64,000 nucleotides of DNA, from contig JAHHHQ010000058.1 in the NCBI GenBank assembly GCA_019359285.1, forward strand, positions 1 through 64,000, given 5' to 3'. Positions 37,873 to 46,559 of this stretch are shown here, piece by piece (within the stretch, counting starts at the first letter, position 1; each line of letters opens with the position of its first letter). The translations under genes were made by a program, and so were the position numbers. The DNA is from Nodosilinea sp. WJT8-NPBG4 (lineage in GTDB: Bacteria > Cyanobacteriota > Cyanobacteriia > Phormidesmidales > Phormidesmidaceae). The notes under the pieces were generated by a model. That model saw only the letters and a program-made list of their open reading frames with translations, had not been told where the DNA came from and ran no database searches.

Positions 37873-38778
37873 CTAAAGCATCCCTTGATTCTCCTGGATT
37901 TTTTGCTCAATTAAAGGATCTGTCCAACCCTCTGGCTTCGTACTAGATGAGGGTTTCTCTAGGGACGTTTTTGCTGCTGAAGCTGCGCTACTGGCAGCAT
38001 TTTTGGCTTTTTGAGATGTTTGATCGATGGTGTTTTTGATCGCAGGCTTTAGATCATCATTAATTGCTCTTTTGGCAGAATCTGTGACCCCGCGAACGTC
38101 TGCTTCATCAATCTTGCCTTTTACAGACTGGCTTACGCCACGAACGTCTGCTTCGTCGATTTTGCCTTGCACAGACTGGGTTACGCCGCGAACATCTGCT
38201 TCGTCAATTTTGCCTTTTACAGATTGGGTTACGCCACGAACATCTGCTTCATCAATTTTGCCCTGCACAGACTGGGTTACGCCACGAATATCTGCTTCGT
38301 CAATTTTGCCTTGAATAGATTGACTAACACCGCGGACATCCGCTTCGTTGATTTTCTGCTTTGCAGACTCAGCTAGCCCTTTGACATCGGTTTCATCAAT
38401 CTTTGCTTTAACGCTATCAAGGGTGTCTCCAACCTGATGGGTAACGCTTTCAGCCGCATCCTTGATTGAACCCGCCATATTTTCTACTTGGTGATCCATG
38501 CCTGTAGCGGCTTGATCACCAATGGCTGCACCTGCGATCGCGCCACCTACAGCGCCAATGGCTGCGCCCACTTTACCGCCCACCATTCTACCGACTACCG
38601 CGCCTGCAACACTACCACCGGTTGCGCCAACAGCTTTGGCTACGGTATGCTCACCGCTTTGCTTTTTTTCGGCTTCCTCTGTCTGCTCAGATTGGGTAGC
38701 AGGGAAGTCGGTGGCCTGAATTACAATCCTTTCTTCAGGCATTCCAGATGGATTTTGATTACTGCTTGTACTGGTCAT
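37873..38778 (-). CDS. Glycine-zipper plus 16-residue tandem repeat protein (LEA-like)
   Basis: 301 residues. An acidic/polar start is followed by a glycine-zipper segment (about 45-88: VGATGGSVAGAVVGRMVGGK, VGAAIGAVGGAIAGAAIGD), which may associate with membranes. Residues about 128-239 are seven tandem 16-mers with consensus DEADVRGVTQSVKGKI. The tail is Ser/Ala/Lys-rich. The pattern (amphipathic, Cys-free, Asp/Lys/Gly-rich) resembles LEA/CsbD-like stress proteins, but I do not recognise a named family. The 48-bp DNA units are nearly identical in the middle, so copy number probably varies by recombination. A terminator lies 24 bp after the stop. Confidence 0.8.
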   Translation of the reverse strand: MTSTSSNQNPSGMPEERIVIQATDFPATQSEQTEEAEKKQSGEHTVAKAVGATGGSVAGAVVGRMVGGKVGAAIGAVGGAIAGAAIGDQAATGMDHQVENMAGSIKDAAESVTHQVGDTLDSVKAKIDETDVKGLAESAKQKINEADVRGVSQSIQGKIDEADIRGVTQSVQGKIDEADVRGVTQSVKGKIDEADVRGVTQSVQGKIDEADVRGVSQSVKGKIDEADVRGVTDSAKRAINDDLKPAIKNTIDQTSQKAKNAASSAASAAKTSLEKPSSSTKPEGWTDPLIEQKIQENQGML

Positions 38779-39236
38779 GAAGCAAATTCTCCTTGAAAGA
38801 TAACTTTCTCTTATTTCTATCTAGAGCCTATCAATCAAGACCAAGCAATGTATCGTCTCAAGGATGAGTCTTTCTAGAAGCTATCTCAGCCAATGGTTAT
38901 AGGCTTTGCTACCAATTTAGCCTCCTGATGCTCAACCAATCATTCCCTGACATTACCAATAGTTTCCAATGTTGATGTAGTAGGGATTCTGAAGGAATTA
39001 GGCCAGATGAACCCAAAATCTTAAGGGCTAATAAGCTTTATTAATGAATTCCGGGTTGATTGGAGCAGAACGAATGGGGCGATCGCTATGGTGGACGATC
39101 GCGTGCTTTGGCTCCACCGTTTGCACAGAGCCACAAGTAGGGCGAGTTGACGCCATAGCCAGCTCGAGATCGCGGTTATGGGTGAATCGAACGTGACGAA
39201 TGAGTTGCCAATTATTCTCTTAGAGCAGTTTCAGGC
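38779..39236. other. Intergenic region, nothing recognised
   Basis: 458 bp between the repeat-protein gene and a Uma2 remnant. It contains HIP1-like octamers near 39080-39105. Upstream parts of the Uma2 gene may lie here, but are too decayed for me to align. Confidence 0.35.
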
Positions 39237-39380
39237 AATGAGCGCGGCAAATGGGAGCTAACGCCTTATGCCCAAGGGGAAACAATTCAGCTTAGTAGCG
39301 TTGACCTACAATTTCCTATTGAGCAGTTGTATGAAGATGTTGAGCTAGCTAACAATGCTGAGTCGTCAGGGGACTTTTAA
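39237..39380 (+). pseudogene. C-terminal remnant of a Uma2/DUF820 family endonuclease-like gene
   Basis: An open frame ending in TAA at 39378-39380 reads NERGKWELTPYAQGETIQLS, then SVDLQFPIEQLYEDVEL. This matches the C-terminal strand-turn-helix of Uma2 proteins (GxWxLxxY...G..I.L.S.....P...LYE.VE), which are very abundant in cyanobacteria. The N-terminal nuclease core is missing or scrambled. A fossil gene. Confidence 0.65.
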
Positions 39381-39462
39381 CCCCCCTTTTTATAGCCGCT
39401 TGCGGCTTCCCATGAGGCAGGGGAGCAGCAGATGGCTACAGCAAACCGCTTCTCAAACACTA

Positions 39463-39495
39463 AAAAGCCCTCCGTCAGGCTGGCGGAGGGCTTTT
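39463..39495 (-). terminator. Rho-independent terminator of the 118-aa gene
   Basis: AAAAGCCCTCCG (39463-39474) pairs with CGGAGGGCTTTT (39484-39495), loop TCAGGCTGG. On the minus strand it follows the stop at 39514 by 18 nt and ends in a T-run. Confidence 0.88.
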
Positions 39496-39513
39496 GTCAG
39501 TATCGCAAGCAAT

Positions 39514-39870
39514 CTAATCCATCACAGAGGTGGTGGAGAGCACCCGCCGCTGGGAGCCCCGGCGAGAGCCACCGGCCATTTCATACTCAGGGCTGCGGCG
39601 ACCATACTGAGCGGCCACCGCCGCCAGCATGCGTTCGGTTAGTTTAGAGAGGGCGGCTTCTTCAAGCAGCATGTCGTTATAGACCTGGTCTACATTAGAG
39701 AGCAAGCGGTTGTAGGTGGCAATTCTTTCGCGCACGCGGTCAATACTATTGTTAAACTCTTGCACCGACATGCCGTAGCCCAGGTCAAGATCGGATGCGA
39801 TCGCAGCCATGCTGGCCGCGCGCCGTTCGGCTTTTACTACTACTTGAGAACTACGCTTTTTGCGTGCCAT
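39514..39870 (-). CDS. Conserved cyanobacterial hypothetical protein, 118 aa
   Basis: 118 residues, basic N-terminus (ARKKRSSQVVVKAERRAASM), then a helical region SVQEFNNSIDRVRERIATYN and LEEAALSKLTERMLAAVAAQ, ending in a Gly/Arg/Ser-rich tail (GGSRRGSQRRVLSTT). No cysteines, no membrane segment. I do not recognise a named family; the shape suggests a small coiled-coil, possibly nucleic-acid-binding protein. GGGGGTATCACC lies before the ATG. It has its own terminator, so it is a monocistronic unit. Confidence 0.75.
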   Translation of the reverse strand: MARKKRSSQVVVKAERRAASMAAIASDLDLGYGMSVQEFNNSIDRVRERIATYNRLLSNVDQVYNDMLLEEAALSKLTERMLAAVAAQYGRRSPEYEMAGGSRRGSQRRVLSTTSVMD

Positions 39871-40392
39871 GGTGATACCCCCTTAGGTAGCTGGTGAATA
39901 GTGTTGGTATGGCCGCCAACTCTTCTAAGGTATTCATTGGAAACAGGCAAATATCACCGTGAAAATATCGAACTTTTAGTACTTTTTTAGAATTTCATCA
40001 CCATTACTTTCAGTAGCTTTACGACCAAAAATTCTCTCTTGTAGGGGTGTAGGCGAAGCCAAGCCAGAAGTCTTATAGAGGGTAGGCTGCTCGAGTGAAA
40101 ACCATTTCAGCTCGGCAGCAAACATAGATTGCAAACGTTTATACCCTCGTTGCACAGGCATAAAGCAACGCTAGATCGCAGGAAGCATAGATTGCAGCCG
40201 CTTATACATTTACAGCAAAGCTATAAAGCAACGCTGAAACCCTTTGAGTATTGATAATTCACGTTTATAGTTGAGTTGGTTAGATATAAGCTGTTGCTGC
40301 AATGCTTTAATGCCGAGCAAGTCTAGATTGAGCTTGGGCAGCAAAAGGCGAAAGATCTGAGCATAGTCGGCGTAGCAATAAGGTAAGCAGGC
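39871..40392. repeat. Leader region of the NACHT gene with a 63-bp imperfect duplication
   Basis: CATAGATTGCAAACGTTTATAC at 40123 recurs as CATAGATTGCAGCCGCTTATAC at 40186, and both are followed by CATAAAGCAACGCT-type sequence, giving a 63-bp period. On the minus strand the repeat would encode YKRLQSM twice, next to residues KALQQQLISNQLNYKRELS, so this may be a decayed antisense gene. No intact gene seen. Confidence 0.5.
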
Positions 40393-42609
40393 ATGGCATT
40401 GCTCGAAAGTGCGATCGGCGGAATTGCTGTAACGGTGATAGAGACCACCCTTAAAGCTGGTGGAGCTGTGGCTGGCCAAATCAAAGGAGCCTACAACGAA
40501 ACTCAGGCCAAGCAAAAAGCCCTTGAGGCAGCGCAAAACTATGTGCAGCGCTACGACCAGCGCCACTGCCAGGTCAAGGTCATGCCAGGGCTGATGAAGG
40601 AGCCGCTGCCCTTGGAAGACATCTACACCGCTGTCAAACTGCTAGACGACAGGAGCATCCAATACTTTGCCGCTGTGGATGATTTGGAAGCCACCTACCG
40701 CGCCAAGGGTAGACGCAGTTTTGGATTTAGCGAATCTCCACGACAAGACGGCATTCAAGTCGCCAATAATGAGCAATACCTGATGGTGCTGGGTGGCCCT
40801 GGCATTGGCAAATCGACCTTTCTACGAAAAATTGGGCTAGAGGCGCTGCGCAAGAATGGGCAGATTCAGCGCGGCTGCATTCCGGTACTCATTGAGCTAA
40901 AGGAACTGCGGGATGAAGCCATTGACCTCAAGCAAAAGATCGCCGCTGAGTTTGCCACCTGTGGTTTTCCAGAGGCAGAAGCCTTTGCCGGAGCCTCATT
41001 AGCTCAAGGCAAGCTGCTAGTGCTGCTGGATGGGCTAGACGAAGTGCCCACCCAAAACCTCAACCGCGTAGTGGAGCACATCGAAACTTTTGTCGATGCT
41101 CACAGCAATAATGCCTTTGTGGCCTCTTGCCGCATTGCTGCCTATCGCGGTAGCCACGGTATATGCTTTAAGTGCTTTACCGATGTCACCCTAGCAGAGT
41201 TTGACGACGAGCAAATTGAACAATTTATTCGCCGCTGGTTTCGCTCGGCCCTCGACTTAGAGAGCGGCACTGCCGATAAATATTGGGAGCTGCTGCAAAA
41301 AAACGAAAACAAAGCCACCAAAGAGCTAGCCCAAACCCCTCTGCTGCTGACCTTTTTGTGCCTAGTTTATGACCGGCAGCAAACGCTTCCTACCCAGCGC
41401 AGCGCTCTCTACGGCAAGGCTCTAGATATTTTGCTGTCTGAGTGGTCCGCCCAAAAGCGCCTAGAGCAAGACCCCATTTACGAGGGCTTTCACCCAGACT
41501 TAGAAAAGGTGCTGCTGGCCCAAATTGCTTATAACAGCTTTGAGCAAGACCAGCTTTTCTTTCTCAAAGACGACATTACCTACCGCATTGGCAAGTTTTT
41601 GGAAGATACCTTAAATGTTTCCAAACACCTTGATGGGGCCTCTGTTCTACGGGCCATTGAGCGCCAACAGGGTGTTCTGGTCGAGCGAGCAACTGATATC
41701 TACTCGTTTTCTCACCTAACATTGCAAGAATATCTCACCGCATTCCATATCAAGGAAGAGGGGTTAGATACAGAACTGATTGTCTGCCACTTAGCCGATG
41801 AACGCTGGCGAGAGGTGTTTTTGCTGGTGACAGGGTTACTAGGCAATAAAGCCATTGAGTTCTTAACGGCCATCGAAGTAACGGCTCGTATCTACATCGA
41901 GACGTATCCAAAACTGATCGCGTTAATTCAATGGGCTAATACCAGCACTGTAGATTCAAGAGGACAATATAAACCTGTCGTCAAACGAGCGACTGCTATC
42001 GCCATCTACAGCGCCATCTACAGCGCCAGCGCCATGGACATCGATATTTACAGCGCCCTTGACAGCGCCAGCGCCAGTGCCAGTGCTATCTACAGCGCCA
42101 TCGATACCGCCAGCGCCAGCGCCATCGACAGCGCTATCTACAGCGCCAGCGCCAGCGCCATTACCATCAACATCGCCATCGACATCGCCAGAGCTAGTGA
42201 CACTGACATCGCCAGAGCTAGTGACATAGACATCGCCATCGCCAGCGCCATCGACAGCGCTAGTGACATCGACATTGACAGCGCCAGCGCCAGCATTTTT
42301 GTTGCAATATTTAGCAATCCCAAATTTGCAGAACTACCGAATCAGCTAGAGCATATGGCTCAAACCATGCCTGACAGAGATGCACCAGGTAGTGCCTGGC
42401 AAAATTGGGCTGATGAGCTAGAAACCCTGTGGCTAGACGCCCTTGACATTACCCAAGAAAATCTGACCTTTGACAGGGCAGAAGCAGAAGCCCTGCAAAA
42501 TTATCTCTACGCCATAGAGCTTTTGCTGCGGTGCAAAGCTTCCGCTGTGCGCATACCCAAACAAGCCTGGGCCGAGCTGGAAGATCGCTTACTCACTTAC
42601 CCCAGCTAA
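40393..42609 (+). CDS. NACHT-domain STAND NTPase with (DI/AS)n low-complexity region
   Basis: 738 residues. Walker A VLGGPGIGKSTFLRKI (about 132-147), Walker B GKLLVLLDGLDEVPTQNLNR (206-225), sensor VASCRIAAYRG, and NACHT-associated helices ending FSHLTLQEYLTAFHI. Residues about 534-634 are an extraordinary repeat of Ala-Ser, Ile-Asp and Tyr-Ser-Ala dipeptide-like units (for example DIARASDTDIARASDIDIAI). After it comes a C-terminal helical domain (PNQLEHMAQTMPDRDAPGSA...). NACHT proteins of bacteria act as regulated switches, several in phage defence. The N-terminal ~110 residues (TLKAGGAVAGQIKGAYNETQ...) are the likely effector or signalling part, with no enzymatic motif visible. Stands alone. 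Confidence 0.88.
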   Translation: MALLESAIGGIAVTVIETTLKAGGAVAGQIKGAYNETQAKQKALEAAQNYVQRYDQRHCQVKVMPGLMKEPLPLEDIYTAVKLLDDRSIQYFAAVDDLEATYRAKGRRSFGFSESPRQDGIQVANNEQYLMVLGGPGIGKSTFLRKIGLEALRKNGQIQRGCIPVLIELKELRDEAIDLKQKIAAEFATCGFPEAEAFAGASLAQGKLLVLLDGLDEVPTQNLNRVVEHIETFVDAHSNNAFVASCRIAAYRGSHGICFKCFTDVTLAEFDDEQIEQFIRRWFRSALDLESGTADKYWELLQKNENKATKELAQTPLLLTFLCLVYDRQQTLPTQRSALYGKALDILLSEWSAQKRLEQDPIYEGFHPDLEKVLLAQIAYNSFEQDQLFFLKDDITYRIGKFLEDTLNVSKHLDGASVLRAIERQQGVLVERATDIYSFSHLTLQEYLTAFHIKEEGLDTELIVCHLADERWREVFLLVTGLLGNKAIEFLTAIEVTARIYIETYPKLIALIQWANTSTVDSRGQYKPVVKRATAIAIYSAIYSASAMDIDIYSALDSASASASAIYSAIDTASASAIDSAIYSASASAITINIAIDIARASDTDIARASDIDIAIASAIDSASDIDIDSASASIFVAIFSNPKFAELPNQLEHMAQTMPDRDAPGSAWQNWADELETLWLDALDITQENLTFDRAEAEALQNYLYAIELLLRCKASAVRIPKQAWAELEDRLLTYPS
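41992..42295 (+). repeat. Hexanucleotide-like coding repeat in the NACHT gene
   Basis: About 300 bp composed largely of GCCAGC, GACATC, GCCATC and TACAGC units, in frame with the NACHT protein. Unit order is irregular, but each block of six encodes Ala-Ser, Asp-Ile, Ala-Ile or Tyr-Ser. Confidence 0.85.
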
Positions 42610-42848
42610 CACAGAGGCACCCGGTAAAATTAAAGCACTACGCCCTCTGGTAAACTCTATCGCCGAGACCAAAGTTGTCGGCATTACGCATAATTGTCAT
42701 TGCGAGTCTAGTCGGCGCTGATACACCGCATGGTGCCGGAACAATAGCGAAACTGAGGAAATCGAATTAGAAAAAGGAAGATGATGGAGTTCCACAATGA
42801 GCAGGTGCAGATCTGATTCCTGAATCTTTTTAATTGAGAATGTTGCCC

Positions 42849-43748
42849 ATGGATCGAACTGTCTCAGTGCTTGACCATCGGGAGATGAATCCAACAGAAG
42901 GATTGCTGCCCCAACCAGCGGTATTAACCAGCTCCGGCTGGGACGGCATTCACCTAGAGCTGTATCAGCAGCCGAAGTTTTCTATCGCAGACCATCAGCA
43001 CACCCTGCACGCGATCGCCCTAGGCTTCCCTAATGCATCGGGCCAGACGCCCACTGGGTATCGCTGGCTAGACGGCAAGCGCCACCGAGAAGATCGCCCA
43101 TCAGGCGGCATTGCGGTTATTCCGGCCGGCATTACCCACCGCTGTAGCTGGGATAGCGCGGCACAATTCATTGTGCTGGCGCTGGAGCCCGACCTGCTGC
43201 AACAAATGGGGCAGGATTGGGTGAAGGCCGATCGCATTGAGCTGAGGCCACAGTTTATGGAAGCTAGCGATGGGTTGATTACCACGGTAATGTCGACGTT
43301 CAAAACCGAGGCCGAATTGGGTGGTCTAGGCAGCCCACTTCTAGTAGATAGCCTAAAAACAACCTTAGCCATTCATCTGCTGCGCCACTACTGCACCACA
43401 CAGCCTCGACTGGCCAGCATTACCGGGGGGTTATCTCAGGCGCAGCGAAATCAGGTTAAGGCCTATGTTGACGCCCACCTACACCAGGAGCTGACGCTAG
43501 TAGAGCTAGCCGCGATCGCCCGACTGAGCCCAGCCTACTTTGCCCGCCTGTTCAAGCACAGCGAAGGCATCACCCCGCACCAATACATTCTGCAACGGCG
43601 GGTTGAACGTGCCCAGTTTTGGCTACGGCACAGCCCCTTAGGCCTTGCCGAGATTGCCGCCAAGGTTGGCTTTTGCGATCAAAGTCATCTGACTCGCTGG
43701 TTCAAACGCCTGGCGGGAGCTACCCCAACCCAGTTTCGCCAACGTTGA
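42849..43748 (+). CDS. AraC-family transcriptional regulator
   Basis: About 299 residues from ATG 42849 (ATG 42840 also in frame). The N-terminal cupin-like sensing domain (about 30-170, with IAVIPAGITHRCSW) is followed by two helix-turn-helix motifs: LTLVELAAIARLSPAYFARL and LAEIAAKVGFCDQSHLTRWF, ending GATPTQFRQR. It probably controls neighbouring genes in response to a small molecule; a dienelactone-hydrolase gene starts 93 bp downstream on the same strand. Effector unknown. Confidence 0.92.
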   Translation: MDRTVSVLDHREMNPTEGLLPQPAVLTSSGWDGIHLELYQQPKFSIADHQHTLHAIALGFPNASGQTPTGYRWLDGKRHREDRPSGGIAVIPAGITHRCSWDSAAQFIVLALEPDLLQQMGQDWVKADRIELRPQFMEASDGLITTVMSTFKTEAELGGLGSPLLVDSLKTTLAIHLLRHYCTTQPRLASITGGLSQAQRNQVKAYVDAHLHQELTLVELAAIARLSPAYFARLFKHSEGITPHQYILQRRVERAQFWLRHSPLGLAEIAAKVGFCDQSHLTRWFKRLAGATPTQFRQR

Positions 43749-43841
43749 TCGCAAGAATGTCCTAAAGGTTCACCGCTTTGTTCTAGAGCTTGGCCCAGCC
43801 AACTTTCTAAGCTGGCCATAATGCTTTCTAGAGAACCTACT

Positions 43842-44591
43842 ATGCCGGTTGAACAAGCTGATGTCACCGTGGCCACCCCCGATGGCCACATGCCCGCTTT
43901 TTTGTGCAAACCAACGCGATCGGGCCGTTTCCCGGCTGTTTTGCTGCTGATGGAAGGCTTTGGCTTAACCGCCCATATTCGCGAAGTGGCGACCCGGATA
44001 GCTGAGGAAGGCTATGTGGTGCTGGCCCCAGATTTGTATTACCGCGAATCGGCCGACCATACCTTTGGCTACGACCAAGTCACCGCCGCGATGGACATGA
44101 TGTGGCAGCTGGATTTTGGCCAGCCGATTGAGGCCGACCTTAAGGCCGCGATCGCCTATCTCAAATCGCGCCCCGACGTCGACCGCATTGGCGTCACCGG
44201 ATTTTGTCTAGGAGGAGGGCTGAGCTTTCTCGCCGCCTGCCGCTTTTCAGCCGATATTGCCGCCGCTGCCCCGTTTTACGGCATGGTGCTAGATGAGTGG
44301 ATCGACGCGGTGCAAGACATTACTGTGCCGATGCTGTTGTTTTTTGGCGGTCAAGATCCATTTATTGGGGGCGATCGCGTGCGGCAAATCGAGACTCGGT
44401 TCCAGCAGCTTGGCAAAACCTACACCCTACAGCTGTACCCAGACGCCAATCACGGTTTCTTTTGCCATGAGCGAGAATCCTACCATCCCGCCGCCGCTAA
44501 GCACGCCTGGCAAACACTGATGGACTTTTTTCAGCAGCACTTAAAGCCGTCGCTATGTTCCAACCAAAATGATGCAACCTCACTGTTGTAG
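43842..44591 (+). CDS. Dienelactone hydrolase family protein
   Basis: About 249 residues from ATG 43842 (an ATG at 43821 adds seven). The hydrolase has VLLLMEGFGLTAHIREVATR, a cysteine nucleophile in IGVTGFCLGGGLSFLAACRF, Asp in FFGGQDPFIGGD and His in PDANHGFFCHER, the dienelactone-hydrolase Cys-Asp-His triad. In aromatic degraders this family opens dienelactones; in cyanobacteria the substrate is usually unknown. It overlaps the tail of the convergent MFS gene by 12 bp and follows an AraC regulator, which may control it. Confidence 0.9.
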   Translation: MPVEQADVTVATPDGHMPAFLCKPTRSGRFPAVLLLMEGFGLTAHIREVATRIAEEGYVVLAPDLYYRESADHTFGYDQVTAAMDMMWQLDFGQPIEADLKAAIAYLKSRPDVDRIGVTGFCLGGGLSFLAACRFSADIAAAAPFYGMVLDEWIDAVQDITVPMLLFFGGQDPFIGGDRVRQIETRFQQLGKTYTLQLYPDANHGFFCHERESYHPAAAKHAWQTLMDFFQQHLKPSLCSNQNDATSLL

Positions 44592-45911
44592 AGCCTCAAT
44601 TTCGACATTCTCTGCGTAGCGCCTTTGATAGGTCACTGACAGATTGCGGTAAGCGCGCGATCGCATCGCCAGCACCGTTACCACCAGCCCCACGCAGCCG
44701 GTCAACGTAAACAACAGGGCAATGCCGCGATCGGTGCCGGTGCCAAACCAGGAACCAATTAAATCAACCCCGGCCCCAGTGGTCATAAAGGGAATAAACA
44801 AAAATTGGGCGATCGGGCCAATCATAAATGCGGTGAGCGGAGAAGCCGCCTGCTCAATACTTTGGGCAAAGCCAAACACCCGTCCCTGACGCTCCAGCGG
44901 AATCATCGTTTGCAAAATCAGTTGTTCCGATGCTTCAACCACAGGAATCAAGCATAGGTATACAAATAAACCTACCCCCAGCAAAATAATCGACGGCTGA
45001 ATCGTGAAACCCATCGCGACTATCCACATCACAATGTTGGATAGAAACATGGTTTGCAGAGGGCTTTTGCCCAAGCCAAATCGGGCGACCGCCAACCCGC
45101 CGACAATAAACCCTAAACTCAAGACCCCCCACACAATGCCCCAAACCTGCACCGACACCAGAGATAGCCCGTAGGCATCCATCAGCGACATAAAAACGCC
45201 GCCCAAAAAGTTGTTGAAGCAGTTAAAGAAAATCAGCGCAAACAAACCCGGCACCAGACGAATCACCTGAATTGTGCCTTGAATATCAATGTGATCAGGT
45301 TTCGCCCCGGTCTGAATAATTCGCTGTTCAGGAATAGCAATAGTACACAAATGGAGAATGGTCAGAACGCTGAGCGCGATCGCAATCACCAGCATCCAGT
45401 ACATACCCAAAAACCCGATCGCCAGCCCGCTCATAACCGAGGCCGCCAAAAAAGCCACCCCATTGACGGTGCCCACCAGGCCATTGGCTTTGTCCCTTCC
45501 TGACTCAGGAATCAGCACCGTTACCAGAGTTGGCAGAGCAATGGTGCGCAGGTTGCCGGCGATCGCCCCCATCAGCGCCAAAACAATAAATCCCCACAGA
45601 ATAGGGCTAGACGCGTCGGCAAAAACAGCCGCTGGCGTAGACACATAAATTAGATAAGCGAGAGCATACATCACCAGCGAAACAATGCTGGAAATCAGCA
45701 GGGCTGTTTTTTTACGGTAGCGATCGACCAGCGAACCCAAGAAAAAGCCGGAAACAGCGACGGTGACCAGATATATCCCGGCCATTACCGAGGTGGCCAG
45801 CACCGACTGAGTTTGCAGGTAAACCCAAAACGTGATCCCAAACCAAACTAAGGTGTTGGTCAGGATCGCCACCAATGAGTTCGCCAAAATGACATAGAAA
45901 ACGGGTTTCAT
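44580..45911 (-). CDS. Major facilitator superfamily transporter
   Basis: 443 residues with about twelve hydrophobic segments and the MFS loop GFFLGSLVDRYRKKTALLIS (G-x-L-x-D-R-x-R-K-K) after TM2. VTVLIPESGRDKANGLVGTV and ERQGRVFGFAQSIEQAASPL are typical of MFS exporters of the macrolide/enterobactin-efflux type (TIGR00900-like). Likely a proton-driven exporter in the plasma membrane; substrate unknown. Its 3' end overlaps the dienelactone-hydrolase gene by 12 bp in convergent arrangement. Confidence 0.88.
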   Translation of the reverse strand: MKPVFYVILANSLVAILTNTLVWFGITFWVYLQTQSVLATSVMAGIYLVTVAVSGFFLGSLVDRYRKKTALLISSIVSLVMYALAYLIYVSTPAAVFADASSPILWGFIVLALMGAIAGNLRTIALPTLVTVLIPESGRDKANGLVGTVNGVAFLAASVMSGLAIGFLGMYWMLVIAIALSVLTILHLCTIAIPEQRIIQTGAKPDHIDIQGTIQVIRLVPGLFALIFFNCFNNFLGGVFMSLMDAYGLSLVSVQVWGIVWGVLSLGFIVGGLAVARFGLGKSPLQTMFLSNIVMWIVAMGFTIQPSIILLGVGLFVYLCLIPVVEASEQLILQTMIPLERQGRVFGFAQSIEQAASPLTAFMIGPIAQFLFIPFMTTGAGVDLIGSWFGTGTDRGIALLFTLTGCVGLVVTVLAMRSRAYRNLSVTYQRRYAENVEIEALQQ

Positions 45912-46135
45912 TTAATCTTCTTCACACCACCTACGATTTAAATTGTGTCAGTCAGGGCTGCAACTAAGTTTGACTCGAATAAGACAAGGGGTGAGACAGA
46001 CGGTCTTTGCCCAAGAGCATTGAAGCAATCAACCTGGATCTAGCATCACACCGCTCCTGACCTGGTTTTTGCGAATCTATCAAAGCATCAATAACAAGTT
46101 TGTAGCATGCATACTACATCATAGTGCGGCAAGTT

Positions 46136-46345
46136 CCCTTGCCCCTTGGCAAAGGTGGAAGGGTGCTAAAGTCCCTCTCCCATCCTGGGAGAGGGATTTA
46201 GGGAGAGGGCAAACCTCAGCAGAGAGTAAGCCGCCTCTCGCTAGCTCTACCCTCCATCCCCCGACCCCTTCCTCCCAAGCTGGGAGGAAGGGGAGCCGGC
46301 ACCCTCAAAGTTCCTCTCCTATCCAGGAAGCGGAGAAGAGGACAG
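46136..46345. repeat. Cluster of CCCTCTCCC...GGGAGAGGG palindromic repeats
   Basis: GTCCCTCTCCC-ATCCT-GGGAGAGGGA (about 46171-46196) and CCCCTTCCTCCC-AAGCT-GGGAGGAAGGGG (about 46264-46293) are palindromes of one family, with GGCAAAGGTGGAAGGG and TCCTCTCCTATCCAGGA as weaker relatives. The same family recurs at 50285-50355, so the large LamG-LGFP gene is bracketed by it. Confidence 0.7.
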
Positions 46346-46559
46346 CCCAAAATTACCCGCACGGGTAATTAGCAATGCCCTTCAGCAGCGCCTAGGATTT
46401 TGTCATGAAATGCTTACAGGGAAACGCATCATTCCCTGCTTGAGGGCCGCTTCAGCCAAGCCTTTCTGCATCTACAGCCCTAGCCCACCCCAAAAGCTTT
46501 TATCACCTCTCCCCTCAACAAAAGCCTCGGGGAACTTGCCCACCCAAGGAGATTTTTCC

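Noticed and set aside
38027-38314. Repetitive plus-strand frame (TPRTSASSILP units).
   Set aside because: Mirror image of the 48-bp repeats that clearly encode the 16-residue units on the minus strand.
42138-42323. Minus-strand frame made of Ala-Leu-Ser-Met repeats, resembling a membrane peptide.
   Set aside because: It is the complement of the NACHT hexamer repeat and has no ribosome-binding site.
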